Of a stretch of 64,000 nucleotides of DNA, positions 47,643-59,827 are shown in pieces. Position 1 is the stretch's first letter; every line of letters starts with the position of its first letter. This DNA comes from Doris montereyensis (Eukaryota; Mollusca; Gastropoda; Nudibranchia; Dorididae), in NCBI GenBank assembly GCA_037039925.1, contig JAXRKP010000311.1, forward strand, positions 208,501-272,500, in the 5' to 3' direction. Below the pieces are notes generated by a model that saw nothing but the letters and a program-made list of their open reading frames with translations, did not search any database and was not told the DNA's origin. A program made the position numbers and the translations under genes.

Positions 47643-49280
47643 CTAAGGTGTGGAATGTGTAGGTAACGTAACCAGATAACGGGAGGAGAAATAGAGATGC
47701 AGTAGCAGTTGATGCATGAAACACAGTTAGTTACATTTTTGGACAACGTTAACATATCTCCTAGAGCTGCTATGGACGCCAATAGGCGGCAGACTTTTTG
47801 CAAAACGTGTCTTACGAGGGACGCCTCTGTTATCTGCATTTCTTTACCAATTTAAAACAAATACGGCCAACTTTTTGTCGATTAAAGTCAAAATTGTATA
47901 TTACTAATATACCTTGTTCTTACCCAACTTTTGGGTATTACTTTAACCAAATAAAACACTTGAAAATAATCGACAAAAGTGCACAAAATTGAATCAAGCT
48001 CATCCGGTCAATTCAAGATGGGCGTGGCTGGCTGTGTCAAAGACGTAGTAGCAGTTTCAATGACTGACATTGATTTACTTTAGTTAAGTCATCATCACAT
48101 CTAAGTAGAACAATCGCCGACGCAAATACTACGGAGAATGTTCAATAGCCTCTCCTAATCCTGTGACCACAGCGCAAGATGAAAGAAACGGACCTCCCTG
48201 TTTTATTGCTTTCACTAGTTTCACTTTCACAAGTGTTTACCACCCCAGTTGCAGCGGCGCAGTCAATTGCAGACCTAACATCCCTCCTCGGAAAACGCTT
48301 TTTCACACTTGTCAACACTCCCTCTCTACCCTTTGACTGTTAAAAATCACATGTGTCCAATATGCGACCATCAATCTTATTTGTGTAGTTCCCTTCCTAC
48401 AGTTCAAATCAACAGTCCTCCTCTTTCTCCCAAACAGCCTCAACTCCTTGTATGCAATACAGTGGTTTTTCACATTTTCCTTTCACCTCTCAATGTTAAC
48501 CTCTCATCAAGGTCCATCTATAAAGTAGTAAGACAGAGTGTTGCAGTCTATACATTTGAAATACTGACTTTCTGTTTGGTCACAAACCACATGTCTTCAT
48601 GGATATATGTGAAATGATCTGTTTGAGAAATCAAAGTCCCTTTGTAGCTTGTCGTGTACTCTGATTATTGACTTTACTCAGGGTATCATGCAAATTGAAA
48701 TAGATGTGTTAAGCATGGGGTACACATTACGATTAGAAGATAAAGGAAATGATTGCTGTTTAAATTTAGGAAAGTTATAGTATACTATGTAGCTATGGTG
48801 ATGCTGTTGATGCATGAACTGTAAGGAAACAGGACAAATCTTCAAGCTATTCAATTCAACTTGATGAATTTGTTGGTTTATTTTCTTTTCTTATTCAAAA
48901 TCATCAACAGATGTCGTCAATGGGTCCAAAACAGGCAACGTGAGGATCTCATCTCTAAGTCACACAGGCTTTATACAATGGGAAAGTTACTACTCAATAA
49001 TATTTGTTATTACACAACAATACATTTGCTCTCTCTGTCTCTCTCACTCTGTCTGTCTGTTTGTCTGTATCTCTCTCTCATATCATCATGACTTCACTTA
49101 CTATCAATATATTATTTATCATCATTCTTGTTATATTATTATTATTACTATATTTACTTATTATTATTACTATTAAACTATCATTATAAAATAACTATTA
49201 TAATGCTGTCATAAAAGGGTTGATGTAGAAATAAGGCCTAAATGAGTTTCTTTCTTAAATAAAAATGAAATCAAATCAAT
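47643..49280. other. region upstream of TRAPPC10, no gene recognised
   Basis: It should contain the promoter or a further 5' exon, but I cannot mark either. 47155-47230 (just inside) and 36000-36120 share a CTTTATGCGCGTTAAAC-like fragment. Several ORFs of 60-100 codons show no homology or splice context. TCT/TCTG runs occur at about 49030-49080. Confidence 0.45.
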
Positions 49281-49284
49281 CAAC

Positions 49285-49370
49285 TCTCTCTCTCTCTCTT
49301 TCTCTCTCTCTCCTGTTCTCTCTGCTGCTCTCTCTTTCTCTCTGTCTGTCTGTCTCTATCTCTCTTGCTC
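49285..49370 (+). repeat. (CT)n-rich tract
   Basis: Interrupted TCTC and TCTG repeats. Confidence 0.9.
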
Positions 49371-49714
49371 ATTAAGGCAAAGGACGCTGTTCAATAATTC
49401 TCAAAACTAATAGCAATACCCTATATTTAATTATTACATATATATACTAATGCACTTACACTACAATCATTACACGTTGTTACATATATGACCCTTATCT
49501 TAAGTGCAGGCATCTTTTCCTTACTGCCTTGCGGTTATACGTGCATATAAGTCATTTTCACCCAGCCCATGGCGATTACACCCTCTTATGTACTGTTGTT
49601 ACTGATGGCGTGAAGCGAGTTTCATGTCTTGGAAGTTTATACGGTCTTTGGTTAAACTAATCAAACTAACAGTAGGTTGTCTTGAGTCTCACACTGTCAG
49701 ACGGGCCATTATAA

Positions 49715-49900
49715 GTGAAGGCAATGACATAAAAGATAATATGAAAGCCCCATAGGAACAAAGACTTAAACAAATACAAGGAATAGACAAAAAAATCCTG
49801 GCCACCATGGGGATCGAACCTGCGACTCTGCGTTGGCACCCATTGCTTTTCCATGAAAAAAAGCGTGCTACTAACTGAGCTAACTACGACTCCCTCATAA
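49715..49900 (-). repeat. tRNA-derived SINE, family 5, minus copy
   Basis: The minus strand has a tRNA-like head (GAGTCGTAGTTAGCTCAGTT, then GTCGCAGGTTCGATCCC, a good B box) followed by a body ending GTCTTTGTTCCTATGGGGCT and TTCATATTATCTTTTATGTC. The same body forms the arms of the palindromic element at 53090-53290. Confidence 0.82.
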
Positions 49901-49949
49901 ATAATTAAATAGTGCAAAAACTGACAGCAACCTCTCAAATTCATATTCT

Positions 49950-51030
49950 ATTTGTCTAGCTTTCTTTCCTTTCTTTCCCCCGGCGAAAAACTAAGCCCTA
50001 ACTTTTTATGTCACCCCTTTGAAGAAAACAACTTTAATTATATCCCTGGGGTGACCTGACTACGGAAATATTTTCAATCTTATTGCCACATTACGAATTA
50101 ATATCAAGAAATAATGTCTGCTTGTGGTTGTACCAGTGGTGTAGGGTATGCAGTTGGAATGAGACCATTTTAAGTTTCATTTTACTAGCTCCTCTTGTAA
50201 CCCCACAAAAGAAAGATACATTGTCATTGTATTTAGCGCACAGACCTTACTATGATCCAGGTGCAAATATTATAAGTAGCCTAGAAGTAAGTAGATCTAG
50301 GTAAGCAGACGTTTAGAGGTAAACTGTATACATACAGCTAGCAATATGACCCTAGAAGGAGTCAATAATATGTTTAATTGTTTGATTTGTACTTTGACCA
50401 CAAAATAATGCATTTAAAAAACAGTTTCAGACACAGGAGCTGTGAGGATTTTCTGAATAGGCCTAAATATAAAAATAAATAAACATGGTTAACGCCCTCT
50501 TTTACTTACATGTGACGATCGGCTTTGCTTCGTTCATTTTGACCTGTGCAGTACCGAGAAGTCAGCCTCAAAGATTAATTTTTGTATTGAAACATTCGCC
50601 CTTAAATAGAAATTACCAAGACTGCATAACATACAAACATGACTGGATATTATATCTATATTCCATCTTTGCATCAATGCCGATGTTGGTGGTATAGATT
50701 GTGCCTTCGTTTGTGTAAGAAAATTATTTAAAGTACATAGGAGAAAATCGATTTTATTTGTTAATGCAATAATCACTTTATGGTTTCCAAAAATGTCCAT
50801 TATGGGTAAAGATGAATTATGCAATACTTAAAGTCGATTATAAAATATTTGCTTTACGATACTTTTCTTTAAACTTAAAGTTTAGAAACGGTCTAACAAC
50901 TAGATCTAGACTGTTGTGCTTTTTCCCCTTTTTTCTTTTATTCGCAATAATAATAAATACACAAATACAAACAATAATGATAGAATCTACGTCTCGCTAG
51001 ACTTAACTACTTATTAAGCTCATGAAACAG
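49950..51030. other. no gene recognised
   Basis: AT-rich DNA with short ORFs on both strands. I see no supported feature. Confidence 0.5.
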
Positions 51031-51034
51031 TAAT

Positions 51035-51250
51035 TTAATTTAAGGCGCACAGTTCGTATAGTTGGTAGTGCGCTCTCTCTTCATTCATGGCGAGGCGATG
51101 GGTGTACACCACATATATATTGATATTATAAATGTCTGGTGTCAACGCGGAGGTGGAGGGTTCGATTCTTTCTGGTGCCCAAATGCCATTTTCTGTCTAT
51201 ACCTTTGTAAGGCCTATTTTTTCTTATTAGTCTTTGTTCGGTAGGAACTT
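51035..51250 (+). repeat. tRNA-derived SINE, family 5
   Basis: Head CAGTTCGTATAGTTGGTAGT, B box GGAGGGTTCGATTC, and a shortened body ending AGTCTTTGTTCGGTAGGAAC. A 40-50 bp insertion (ACACCACATATATATTGATA) separates the boxes. Confidence 0.7.
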
Positions 51251-51374
51251 CAATATTTATTCCACGGCGTTATGAATCACCATAGGCTAAGTTTTTTTGC
51301 TATCTTCCCATTGTTATCTTGATAAACTTGTTGTTTTAATGTATACTTTTCTTTCTTTTCTTTATCAGTTCCCA

Positions 51375-52285
51375 TTCTCTACCTTTCGGTGTATGGGTTC
51401 AAATGCCCGAGATGATCTTTTCTCCAGGATGCCCTGTCCTGGCATTTTCTGTTTCCTTCCAAAAAAGTTAAATTTCTATGCTTCAATGCCTCTTTTATAT
51501 CTTCTTCCCACTTTCTCAGAGGTCTGCCTTTTGGTCTTTTACCTTGGGCTTTAGCACTGTATACTGATTTAACTATTCTTTTGTCATTCATTCTGTTTAC
51601 ATGTCCAAACCATCTCAATTGATTTGTTTCTATCTTAGTTTTTATGCCATATGCTTTGGTTTGATCTCTTATTGTTGTGTTTCTGATTTTGCCGCTTTTA
51701 GAGTTTTCCCTACTACTCTTCTTAGATGTTTAATTTCAGCTGCGTGTACAGTACTGTATTCTCTATTGTCTAAAGTCCATGTTTCTCTGCCATAGAGGTG
51801 AGTAGGACAATAAATTGTATTGTATACTGCCATTTTGGTTTTTGTTGACAATTCTTGCTTACCTACAAATGCCTTTCCTAGAGGGTTATAGATTGCACAA
51901 GTTCCTTTTGGATTCTCTGGCTGATTTCTTCTCTTAGTTTTCCCTCTGAGTTAATCATTACTTCTAGGTAATTGTAGCTTTGAACTTGTTCTAAATTCTC
52001 CTGCCCAATTTAAGATTTTGTGCTTTAGCTTCCCTAGTTTCGGTTTTACATTTACTGGTTTGAGCTTCCACATACCTAATTCATTTTCTTCATTTTTGAG
52101 GATGTTTTTGCGACTGAATCCATAAATGTGATAAACAAAAGAGGACTTAGGATACACCCTGTTTTACTCCTATATCTACATCAAATTCTGCAGATATGTT
52201 TCCAGCTACTCTCACTGCACATGTTGGTTTATTGTAAAAACATTTAATGACTTCTATTAAATTTTTGCTCTACATGGTGTTCTTT
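51375..52285 (-). pseudogene. RTE-type LINE, 3' half of ORF2
   Basis: From 52285 leftward the minus strand reads, with stops and shifts, SPLLFITFMDS (end of the RT palm), INSEGKLREEISQRIQKEL, NTIYCPTHLYGRETWTL and finally MRWFGHVNRMNDKRIVK with KGRPLRKWEEDI. This order (RT end, GxxTWTL, RWFGHxxRM) is typical of RTE-like elements. Several disruptions make it inactive. A second fragment of its 3' end is at 44925-45025. Confidence 0.85.
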
Positions 52286-52459
52286 TAAGGAATTTTAAGT
52301 ATATTTTTCATATACCTTTATTGTACATTTTCATCCCTTCCGTCGCCTTTTCTTTTTTGACATACTATCCTCCCTTCTCCTTTCTATAGTGGTATTTCTC
52401 TGTCTCTGTCTCTATACGTCTGTCTATCTGTCTGCCCCCCCCATCTCTTATTACCCCCC

Positions 52460-53008
<549 letters not shown>

Positions 53009-53089
53009 AATATAGTAAAAGCAGTAGCAGCAGCAGTAGTAATAGCAGTAGTAGTAAAGACAAACAGTGAGGTAAGGGACATGTCGGAA

Positions 53090-53290
53090 GTGAAGGTAAT
53101 GACAAGATAATATGAAAGCCCCATAGGAACAAAGACGAGAAAAAGTAGCTAACTATGTTCGTTCAGTTGGTAGCACGAGGCGATGGATGCCGACGCAGAG
53201 GTCGATCCCCATGGTGGCCAGAATTTCCTTGTATTTGTTTTGTCTTTGTTCCCATGGGTCTTTCATATTATCTTATGCCATTACCTTCAC
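53090..53290 (+). mobile_element. palindromic SINE family 5 copy
   Basis: Two arms, GTGAAGGTAATGACAAGATA (53090-53136) and the inverse TATTATCTTATGCCATTACC (53242-53290), enclose a tRNA-like core with TTCGTTCAGTTGGTAGCACG and GTCGATCCC. The right arm is the normal SINE body. The left arm is an inverted second copy of it. It abuts the (TAG)n array directly. Confidence 0.8.
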
Positions 53291-53344
<54 letters not shown>

Positions 53345-53580
53345 CAGCAGGAGCAGCAGCAGTAGCAGCAGCAGTAGTAGTAGTAGCAGCAGGAGCAGTA
53401 GTAGCAGTAGCAGTAGTAGTAGTAGTAGCAGTAGTAGTAATAGCGATAGCAGTAGCAGTAACAGGAGTAGTTGAAGTAGCAGTAGCAATAACAGAAGCAC
53501 AATAGCAGTAGCAATAGCAGTAGCAATAGCAGTATCAATAGCAGAAGCAATAGCAGTGGCAATAGCAGTAGCAGTAGCTT
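53291..53580 (+). repeat. (TAG)n / (AGC)n array
   Basis: Pure TAG for about 55 bp, then mixed AGT, AGC, AAT trinucleotides to about 53577. Poly-Val, Ser and Leu ORFs here are artefacts. Confidence 0.97.
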
Positions 53581-54392
53581 TTTTTCTTTCTCAAAAGTAA
53601 AGTTGACCGTCCCGGTGGCAAGTCGCGTTGGGAGAGCTCCTCCAGGTTTTGGTTTATTTTCTCTCATGTTCTAGATCGATAAATAATATTTTTCATATAA
53701 TTGTATTCAGTTTCTTTTCAGGATTATTATGTTGTGCCTAGTTTTCTTATCTGTCACTTATTACTAGTATCTATCTGCTTTTTGATATTTTCTTCACATA
53801 ATTTATCATGTACTTAGTTATGGATTTTTTTTTCATGTTTTGTGAACAGTTCAGGTAAGTGTTTTCCCCGTGCATCCAGTGTCCTTACATGTAGATCTAG
53901 TTTGTTTTCATTTATGAACTTAAGATTCCCTCTTTTTTTTTCTTTTGGTGTGAACTTTCACAGTTCTTTATTTTTTTATTTTTCCGCCGCCCTCCTCCGG
54001 CCTCCCTAACTCGGTAACCCTTGTTAATTTAGTAGGTGCATATGAAAGGAAGATATGTTAGTTACGCGTGTTTAAAAGGGAAACAAATGTGTTAAATCTT
54101 TAGGACTAGAGTCTAGTAGCCTAACTAAAAAATAAAAATGATATAGTATCGAAAAAAAATTGTTTTTACAAAACTTACAGCAGTCTCCGCCAAAATGGAC
54201 GATCCACGTGTGACAAAAAAATCGTGCATTTTAGCAAAGTCAAAGACTATGACCCATCACTGTGTATTTTCAATGCCATTCTTATTTGGAAATACATGTA
54301 CATTTAAACTCTTTTGTTGTTGTTCGTTGTTATTGTTTGGGGTTTGTTTGCTATTCGTTGGTTTGAGGATAAGGTCCAATAGGCCTTTTTTT
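53581..54392. other. AT-rich DNA, nothing recognised
   Basis: No supported gene or repeat. A short ORF from 54195 has no homology. Confidence 0.5.
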
Positions 54393-54591
54393 AGATCTAT
54401 TATTCTTCTCTCGATCAAGACTATAACTATAACAGGGGGTGGTGATGGTGAAGACATATGGCAATGATGTTGTTGTCTTTTATTGGTTGACACGTGTCAT
54501 ACAGAATACGATCTCCGTGAGTAAAAGTGTCACAAAACCTTTCTCATATTTTCACACTGTGATCAAAGAGAGAGAAAGAGAGGGGGGGACA
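54393..54591 (+). repeat. 190-bp direct repeat, left copy
   Basis: From AGATCTATTATTCTTCTCTC to a GAGAGGGGGGGA end, nearly identical to 55222-55412. The left copy has a duplicated CTATAA and several single-base differences. Confidence 0.92.
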
Positions 54592-54719
54592 ATTGATATA
54601 TGATATGATATGATATAATATTCGGATCGTTGTTAAGCGAGACAGCCAGGCTTGTGATCCGGTCTTCTTGTCCAACTTTTTGCCCTAACCTACTTGACTT
54701 TTGACTTTTGACAGTCACG

Positions 54720-55205
54720 GGCTGATGCTAGAGGCATAGGCCTATATAATTTAGACTTTAGTGGTCTGTGTTACGGGATGCCCATGCAGCATCCAATCTG
54801 TTTTTGAAAGCCTGGAGAATTGACGGTGCTTTAAATGTAACATCTTCTGACAGTCCATTCCAGTTGTTCACCACTCTGTTTGTGAAGAAATGCTGTCGGA
54901 GGGGCATTTTGGTATTGCATCGTGATTTTTTCAGCTTCTAGGAGTGCCCTCGGGTGACGGAGATTCCTTCAAATTGCAGAGGCGTTTCTTTGATGTTGTA
55001 CATACCGTTGCAGAACTTATATACCTCAATCATATCACCTCTTTCCCTTCTATAGTGCATGCTCGGAATCTTCATTTTCCTTAGACGGTCATTGTACTGT
55101 AGATCTCTCATTCCAGGAACGAGTTTGTAGCCCGCCTTAGCACTCCTTCAATTAGCTTTGCATCCTTCTGAAAACGTGGTGACCATACCACGTTGGCGAA
55201 CTCTA
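54720..55205 (-). pseudogene. LINE 3' end (CR1/Jockey-like C-terminus)
   Basis: The minus strand reads LKKSRCNTKMPLRQHFFTNR, VVNNWNGLSEDVTFKAPSIL and FKNRLDAAWASRN, the familiar C-terminal block (FFxxRVVxxWNxLP/S) of CR1/Jockey-like reverse-transcriptase ORFs. Upstream codons (RRKMKIPSMHYRRERGDMIE-like, about 55025-55080) belong to the same ORF. It is 5'-truncated near 55205. It fills the space between the two direct repeats. Confidence 0.8.
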
Positions 55206-55221
55206 AGTGTGACATTCTTTG

Positions 55222-55412
55222 AGATCTATTATTCTTCTCTCGATCAAGACTATAACAGGGGTGGTGATGGTGAAGACATCTGGCAATGATGTTGTTGTCT
55301 TTTATTGGTTGACATGTGTGTCATACAGGATACGATCTCCGTGAGTAAAAGTGCCACAAAACCTTTCTCATATTTTCACACTGTGATCAAAGAGAGAAAG
55401 AGAGAGGGGGGA
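55222..55412 (+). repeat. 190-bp direct repeat, right copy
   Basis: Second copy of 54393-54591, including TTGTTGTCTTTTATTGGTTG and ATACGATCTCCGTGAGTAAA. Confidence 0.92.
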
Positions 55413-55539
55413 CAGTTAGACGTCTGTCTGGCAGACCTACCAAATGAGGGAGAGAAGGGGCGGGTAGAGGGTGACCAGAGCCGAGACAGCCAAGACATAG
55501 TTGAGAGTAATTGGTAAAGATCTAGATGCCCCCCCCTCC

Positions 55540-55654
<115 letters not shown>

Positions 55655-55904
55655 CACAAACTGCGTGAAAGATTGTGTCACTGGAACGAGGTCAAGAAAA
55701 ATTATTAAAATTATTGTCTGAGGAATTGAATCTTTAAATGTAATAAATTGAGGAAAGACTTACACAAACCTGTTGTGTTTGGCGAAGTCAAGCCAGCCGG
55801 TGGTGCTTTTTTAAGGGGGTATTTAACGTTGTTAAATTCGTTTACATGAATAAATCGTGCATTTTGGTGGCGTGCAATTCAGCGGAAACTTTACTGTAAC
55901 AACA

Positions 55905-55905
55905 T

Positions 55906-55961
<56 letters not shown>

Positions 55962-55962
55962 T

Positions 55963-56049
<87 letters not shown>

Positions 56050-56106
56050 ACTCAAACTACTACTACCACTACCACCACCACTACCACCACCACCACCACC
56101 ACCACA

Positions 56107-56144
<38 letters not shown>

Positions 56145-56203
56145 GCTGCTGCTGGTGGTGCTGCTGATGCTCCTGCTCTTGCGCCTACTACTACTACTAC
56201 TAC

Positions 56204-56235
<32 letters not shown>

Positions 56236-56349
56236 CTCCTCCTCCTCCTCCTACTACTACTACTACTACTACTACCACTACTACTATTACTACTACTACC
56301 ACTACTACTAATACTACTACTACTACTACTACCACTACTACTACTACTA

Positions 56350-56392
<43 letters not shown>

Positions 56393-56406
56393 TACTACTA
56401 CTACTA
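55905..56406 (+). repeat. (CTA)n array with CCA and CTC variants, about 500 bp
   Basis: Pure CTA from about 55908 to 56048, then blocks of CCA, CTG, CTC and CTA. Poly-Leu, Thr and Val ORFs are artefacts. Confidence 0.98.
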
Positions 56407-56639
56407 TGATATACGTACTAGTATAAGAGACATACATTAATTTTCCCTTTATGTTGAATTCCTTATGTTTTCTTGAGAAAATGAGTCTTAGATTACATTT
56501 TTGTGTAAATGTCTTTGACATATTCATTGTAAGTAAGCATAATATCATCATCATAATACCGATGTTTTGAATGTATGTACAATTTCAACATTGGTATCAT
56601 TAAAAACCAGTTGTACGTATTGTGGTTTTTCAGATTAAA

Positions 56640-57115
56640 AATCAATAGACAAATATTTCTTTAGTCTTTTTAACATTCAAAATAAGATTTTTATCTTCAC
56701 ACCGCTTTACAAAATTGTCTATACATGAAAGATAGTCGTCATTTGTCTGTTCAATTTCACCAACCACCACAGTATCATCAGCAAACTTGACAAGGCTGAC
56801 ATGTTTAAACTGGTTTCTATAATCGTGTGTATACAACGAGTACAATAAAGGGCTATGGACACAACAGTGGGGGAGGGGGGCGCTCGGGATCCCATGCTAA
56901 TAATAAAACAATTGCATGTACAATTATTTAGTTTAACATATTGTGGACGTGTTTTCAGGAAGTTTAATAGCCACATCAGCATTCCAGGTGTTACATTTAA
57001 GGCTTTTTAATTTATTCACCAGGACATGTGTTTCGATAGTATTAAAGGCCACGAAGAGCTATTTCATGTGTGCCTTTTCTAATTCACTAAAACACAGGTG
57101 CAAGTCAACGTATCT
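56640..57115 (-). pseudogene. Rex1/CR1-like reverse transcriptase fragment
   Basis: Minus-strand frames read LFVAFNTIETHVLVNKLKSL, WLLNFLKTRPQYVKLN, the turn SMG..CVHSPLLYSLYTHDYR, and the catalytic YxDD-type box VKFADDTVVVGEIEQT followed by LNVKKTKEIFVY. This is the palm of a Rex1/CR1-type reverse transcriptase. Two or more shifts and a stop break it. Its upstream end meets an RTE fragment at about 57115. Confidence 0.85.
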
Positions 57116-58975
57116 CTCAAGGAATGTTTCTCTATTATTTGTCTCATTGTAAATATGTCGTCTTGTACGCTTCTTCCTGGTCTAAATCCATTCTGCTGGT
57201 CTTCAATCTGATCCTCTACTCTTTTCCTTAGTCTCATTTCCAGAAATCCTGGCATACACTTTTCCTGAATGGCTAAGTAGTGATCTCCCTCTACAGTTTG
57301 AGTATTCCATAGTTGGTCCTTTCTTATGTATTGGTACTACTACTACTACCGTTATCTTTTTCCAGTCGCCTGACACCTGTTTGGACTTCCATGCTTGTTG
57401 GCATATTGCATGTGAAAGTTTGCTTCTCTCTCTTGGTTTTTAATCATTTCTGGATACACTTTATCTGCTACTGGGGTCTTTCCTTATTTCATTTTTCTTA
57501 TTACTGTTTGGATTTCTTCCATTGAGATATCTACATGTTCAGCTGTCTCCTCTGAATTTCTTGTTACTCTTATTGATCTGTACTCCTTGTTTCATATGTT
57601 CTGGAGGGATTATGTAATTGTTGAAAATACTTTCTCCATGTTTCCATGATTTCGCTGTCTTCTTTCATTATTTCTCCTAAGCATTCTTAATTTGTCGTAT
57701 TGGGCACACTTTGATCTTTCTTATGCTTCATTGCCCCCAGAACAGCTTTTGATTTCCCTGCTAGCTTTCTTGAAGTCTTTGTCCAAATTCTTCCCACTGT
57801 TCATGTTTTGCTTTCCTAACTTCTTCTTTGGCGAAAGTTCTTTTACTCATGTAAACTATCTTAACCTCTGATTTCTTTGTTTGCAAATATTTCTTCCAGG
57901 CACCCTTTCTTTCTTTGATCTTAGTCTTGACATTCTCATTCTACCATGCTGTTCTTTTCTTATCTCCTTTAATTTGTTTCCTGCCACAGACCTCTTCAGT
58001 ACAACTAAGGAGTGTTTCTTTATACATTTGCCACTTTTCTTCTATTGTACTATCTTTCAGATTCATCTGTCTTTCACTGATAAATATTTTTTTATCCTAG
58101 ATTGGTATATCTTTTACTATTTGGTTTATTTAGTTCCTCTATTTTGAGTTTAGTAGCTTTCTTCTCTTTCCTTTTCTGCCTGTTTTCTTCAGTCAGTAAT
58201 CTCAATTTGGCAATCGCTAAGTGATGGTCACTAAATATTTCAGCTCCTCTCCTTACTCTAGCATCCATTGTACTGTGAAAAAGGGAGCTGCTAACTATTA
58301 TGTTGTCTGTGATTGACTTTTCACATCTATCTTCATTAACTCATGTATATTTGTGGATATCTTTATGAGGAAACAATGTGTTGGCTATTTTCCTGTTATT
58401 CTTTAGTCAAAAATGTATTAATCTCACTTCATTTGGAGAAGTTGTTGTCTCTCCTTCTTTACCTATTAGTCCACCTGATGTTTCTACATTGTTGCATACC
58501 CTAGCATTTAAATCTCCTAAAAGCATTAGTTCCTGTTTGGTTTTGAGATTTTCTGCAGCTATTTGTAAATGGTTTCGAAGATATCTTTTTCTTCTTTGGT
58601 GGCATCTTCGTTTGGTCCATAAGCTATTAATAATTTAATGTCTCTTCCTTTTGGTTTGATATTTACCCCTTAATAGCTGTGAACTTATAAATATTTCCAA
58701 CTTTCTAGCAGCTTTTCATGCCTACTCCTGCTCTAGCTCTATCTTTGACATCTACTCCTGAGAAGAATAAAGTATTATTTGGACCTACATTTTCTATTCC
58801 TTGTCCTTTTTTTGTTTGTTTCTGTAATAGCCAAAATGTCTACTTTGAATTTTTCCATTTCCTCAGCTAATTCTATCTCTTTTCCAATTATTGCCCTAAT
58901 ATTCCAAGTTCCAAAAATTACAGTCCGTGTTCGTTTCCATGGTCGTCTTCGAGAGGTCAAGCCGGATATATCGTA
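57115..58975 (-). pseudogene. RTE-type LINE: endonuclease and start of reverse transcriptase
   Basis: From 58960 leftward: GTWNIRAIIGKEIELAEEME and VDILAITETNKK (start of an apurinic-type endonuclease), then broken frames through the linker, and finally FRPGRSVQDDIFTMRQIIEK, the first reverse-transcriptase block. Stops and shifts are frequent, so it is dead. After this block the expected RTE palm is absent and Rex1-like sequence begins. Confidence 0.82.
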
Positions 58976-59224
58976 TTTATTTCTCTGAACCAGTTGATTT
59001 GGGGTAAGCAGGGGATTGGCCCACTGTACCCTAGGTAGATGGGAATGGCTGCCATCTTGAGGACCCCTACCAGGTCTTGTTATTTTCTGTCAGGGTTAAC
59101 TCCCTTAGCCTTTGGTCATTCAAGACCAGCCTGCAAGACAGCAGGTTGTTATTTTTTGTCAGGGCTGAGTCCCTTAGACTTTGATCAACCAAAACCGGCC
59201 TGCAAGGTAGCAGAGATTTAACAA
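58976..59224 (-). repeat. duplicated segment upstream of the RTE endonuclease
   Basis: Two similar copies of about 60 bp (59076-59136 and 59140-59206) contain TTGTTATTTTCTGTCAGGGT and GACCAGCCTGCAAGACAGCA. It may be part of the RTE 5' UTR. Confidence 0.6.
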
Positions 59225-59650
59225 TAAGGGACACCCCCTTCTGATCTGTAAATGGGATTATTACAGACGAACGCGTAATCTAGTCTTCTCGCAGTGAACG
59301 GTGTGGAGCCATGCCAAATGTATTATTTATTTTATCTTTGTTCAGAAATCTTCACACATCGGTTAAATTATTATCTGAAACAAATTTATTGAAATTGTGA
59401 ATTTCTATTGGGTGAAATTCTTCCCGTGAACGTATGTTCTTAAAATGGTTATTCATGACAATATTGAAATCTCCATATAAAATCGTATTGACAAAGTCAA
59501 ACTGTGATAAGAGATCAAAAATAGCTCGACACTCATCTTTATCAGACGCACCATAAAGATGTTGATGATTTTATAATTTATTTTATTAAGACAAAGACAT
59601 ACCAGTTACTCGATCCGATATTAAGGGAAGAGTGACAAGCTTTTTCAAAT
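59225..59650 (-). pseudogene. L1/Tx1-like endonuclease, C-terminal part
   Basis: The minus strand reads HLYGASDKDECRAIFDLLSQ, FDFVNTILYGDFNIVMN (the GDFN active-site motif), IEIHNFNKFVSDNNLTDV, a substitution stop, then RFLNKDK. These are blocks of an L1/Tx1-type AP endonuclease. The N-terminal part lies about 2 kb upstream at 61755-61960, separated by a Jockey-like element. Confidence 0.75.
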
Positions 59651-59827
59651 TTCTTCTTCTTCTTGATATTGTAGTAACCTCCTTGGAGGAGGACCAGTCT
59701 ACATGTAGATACATACGCGATATTGACAAGACACAAAAGAGAAGGTAAAAAAAGTAAAAGAATGAAAACAAGAACAGATAAAAAACAAATAAAAACAGAT
59801 AAAAACAAATAAAAACATGGACTTAGC

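Noticed and set aside
54393..55412. Possible solo LTR pair or small LTR retrotransposon
   Set aside because: No TG..CA termini, primer-binding site or gag/pol; the interior is a LINE C-terminus.
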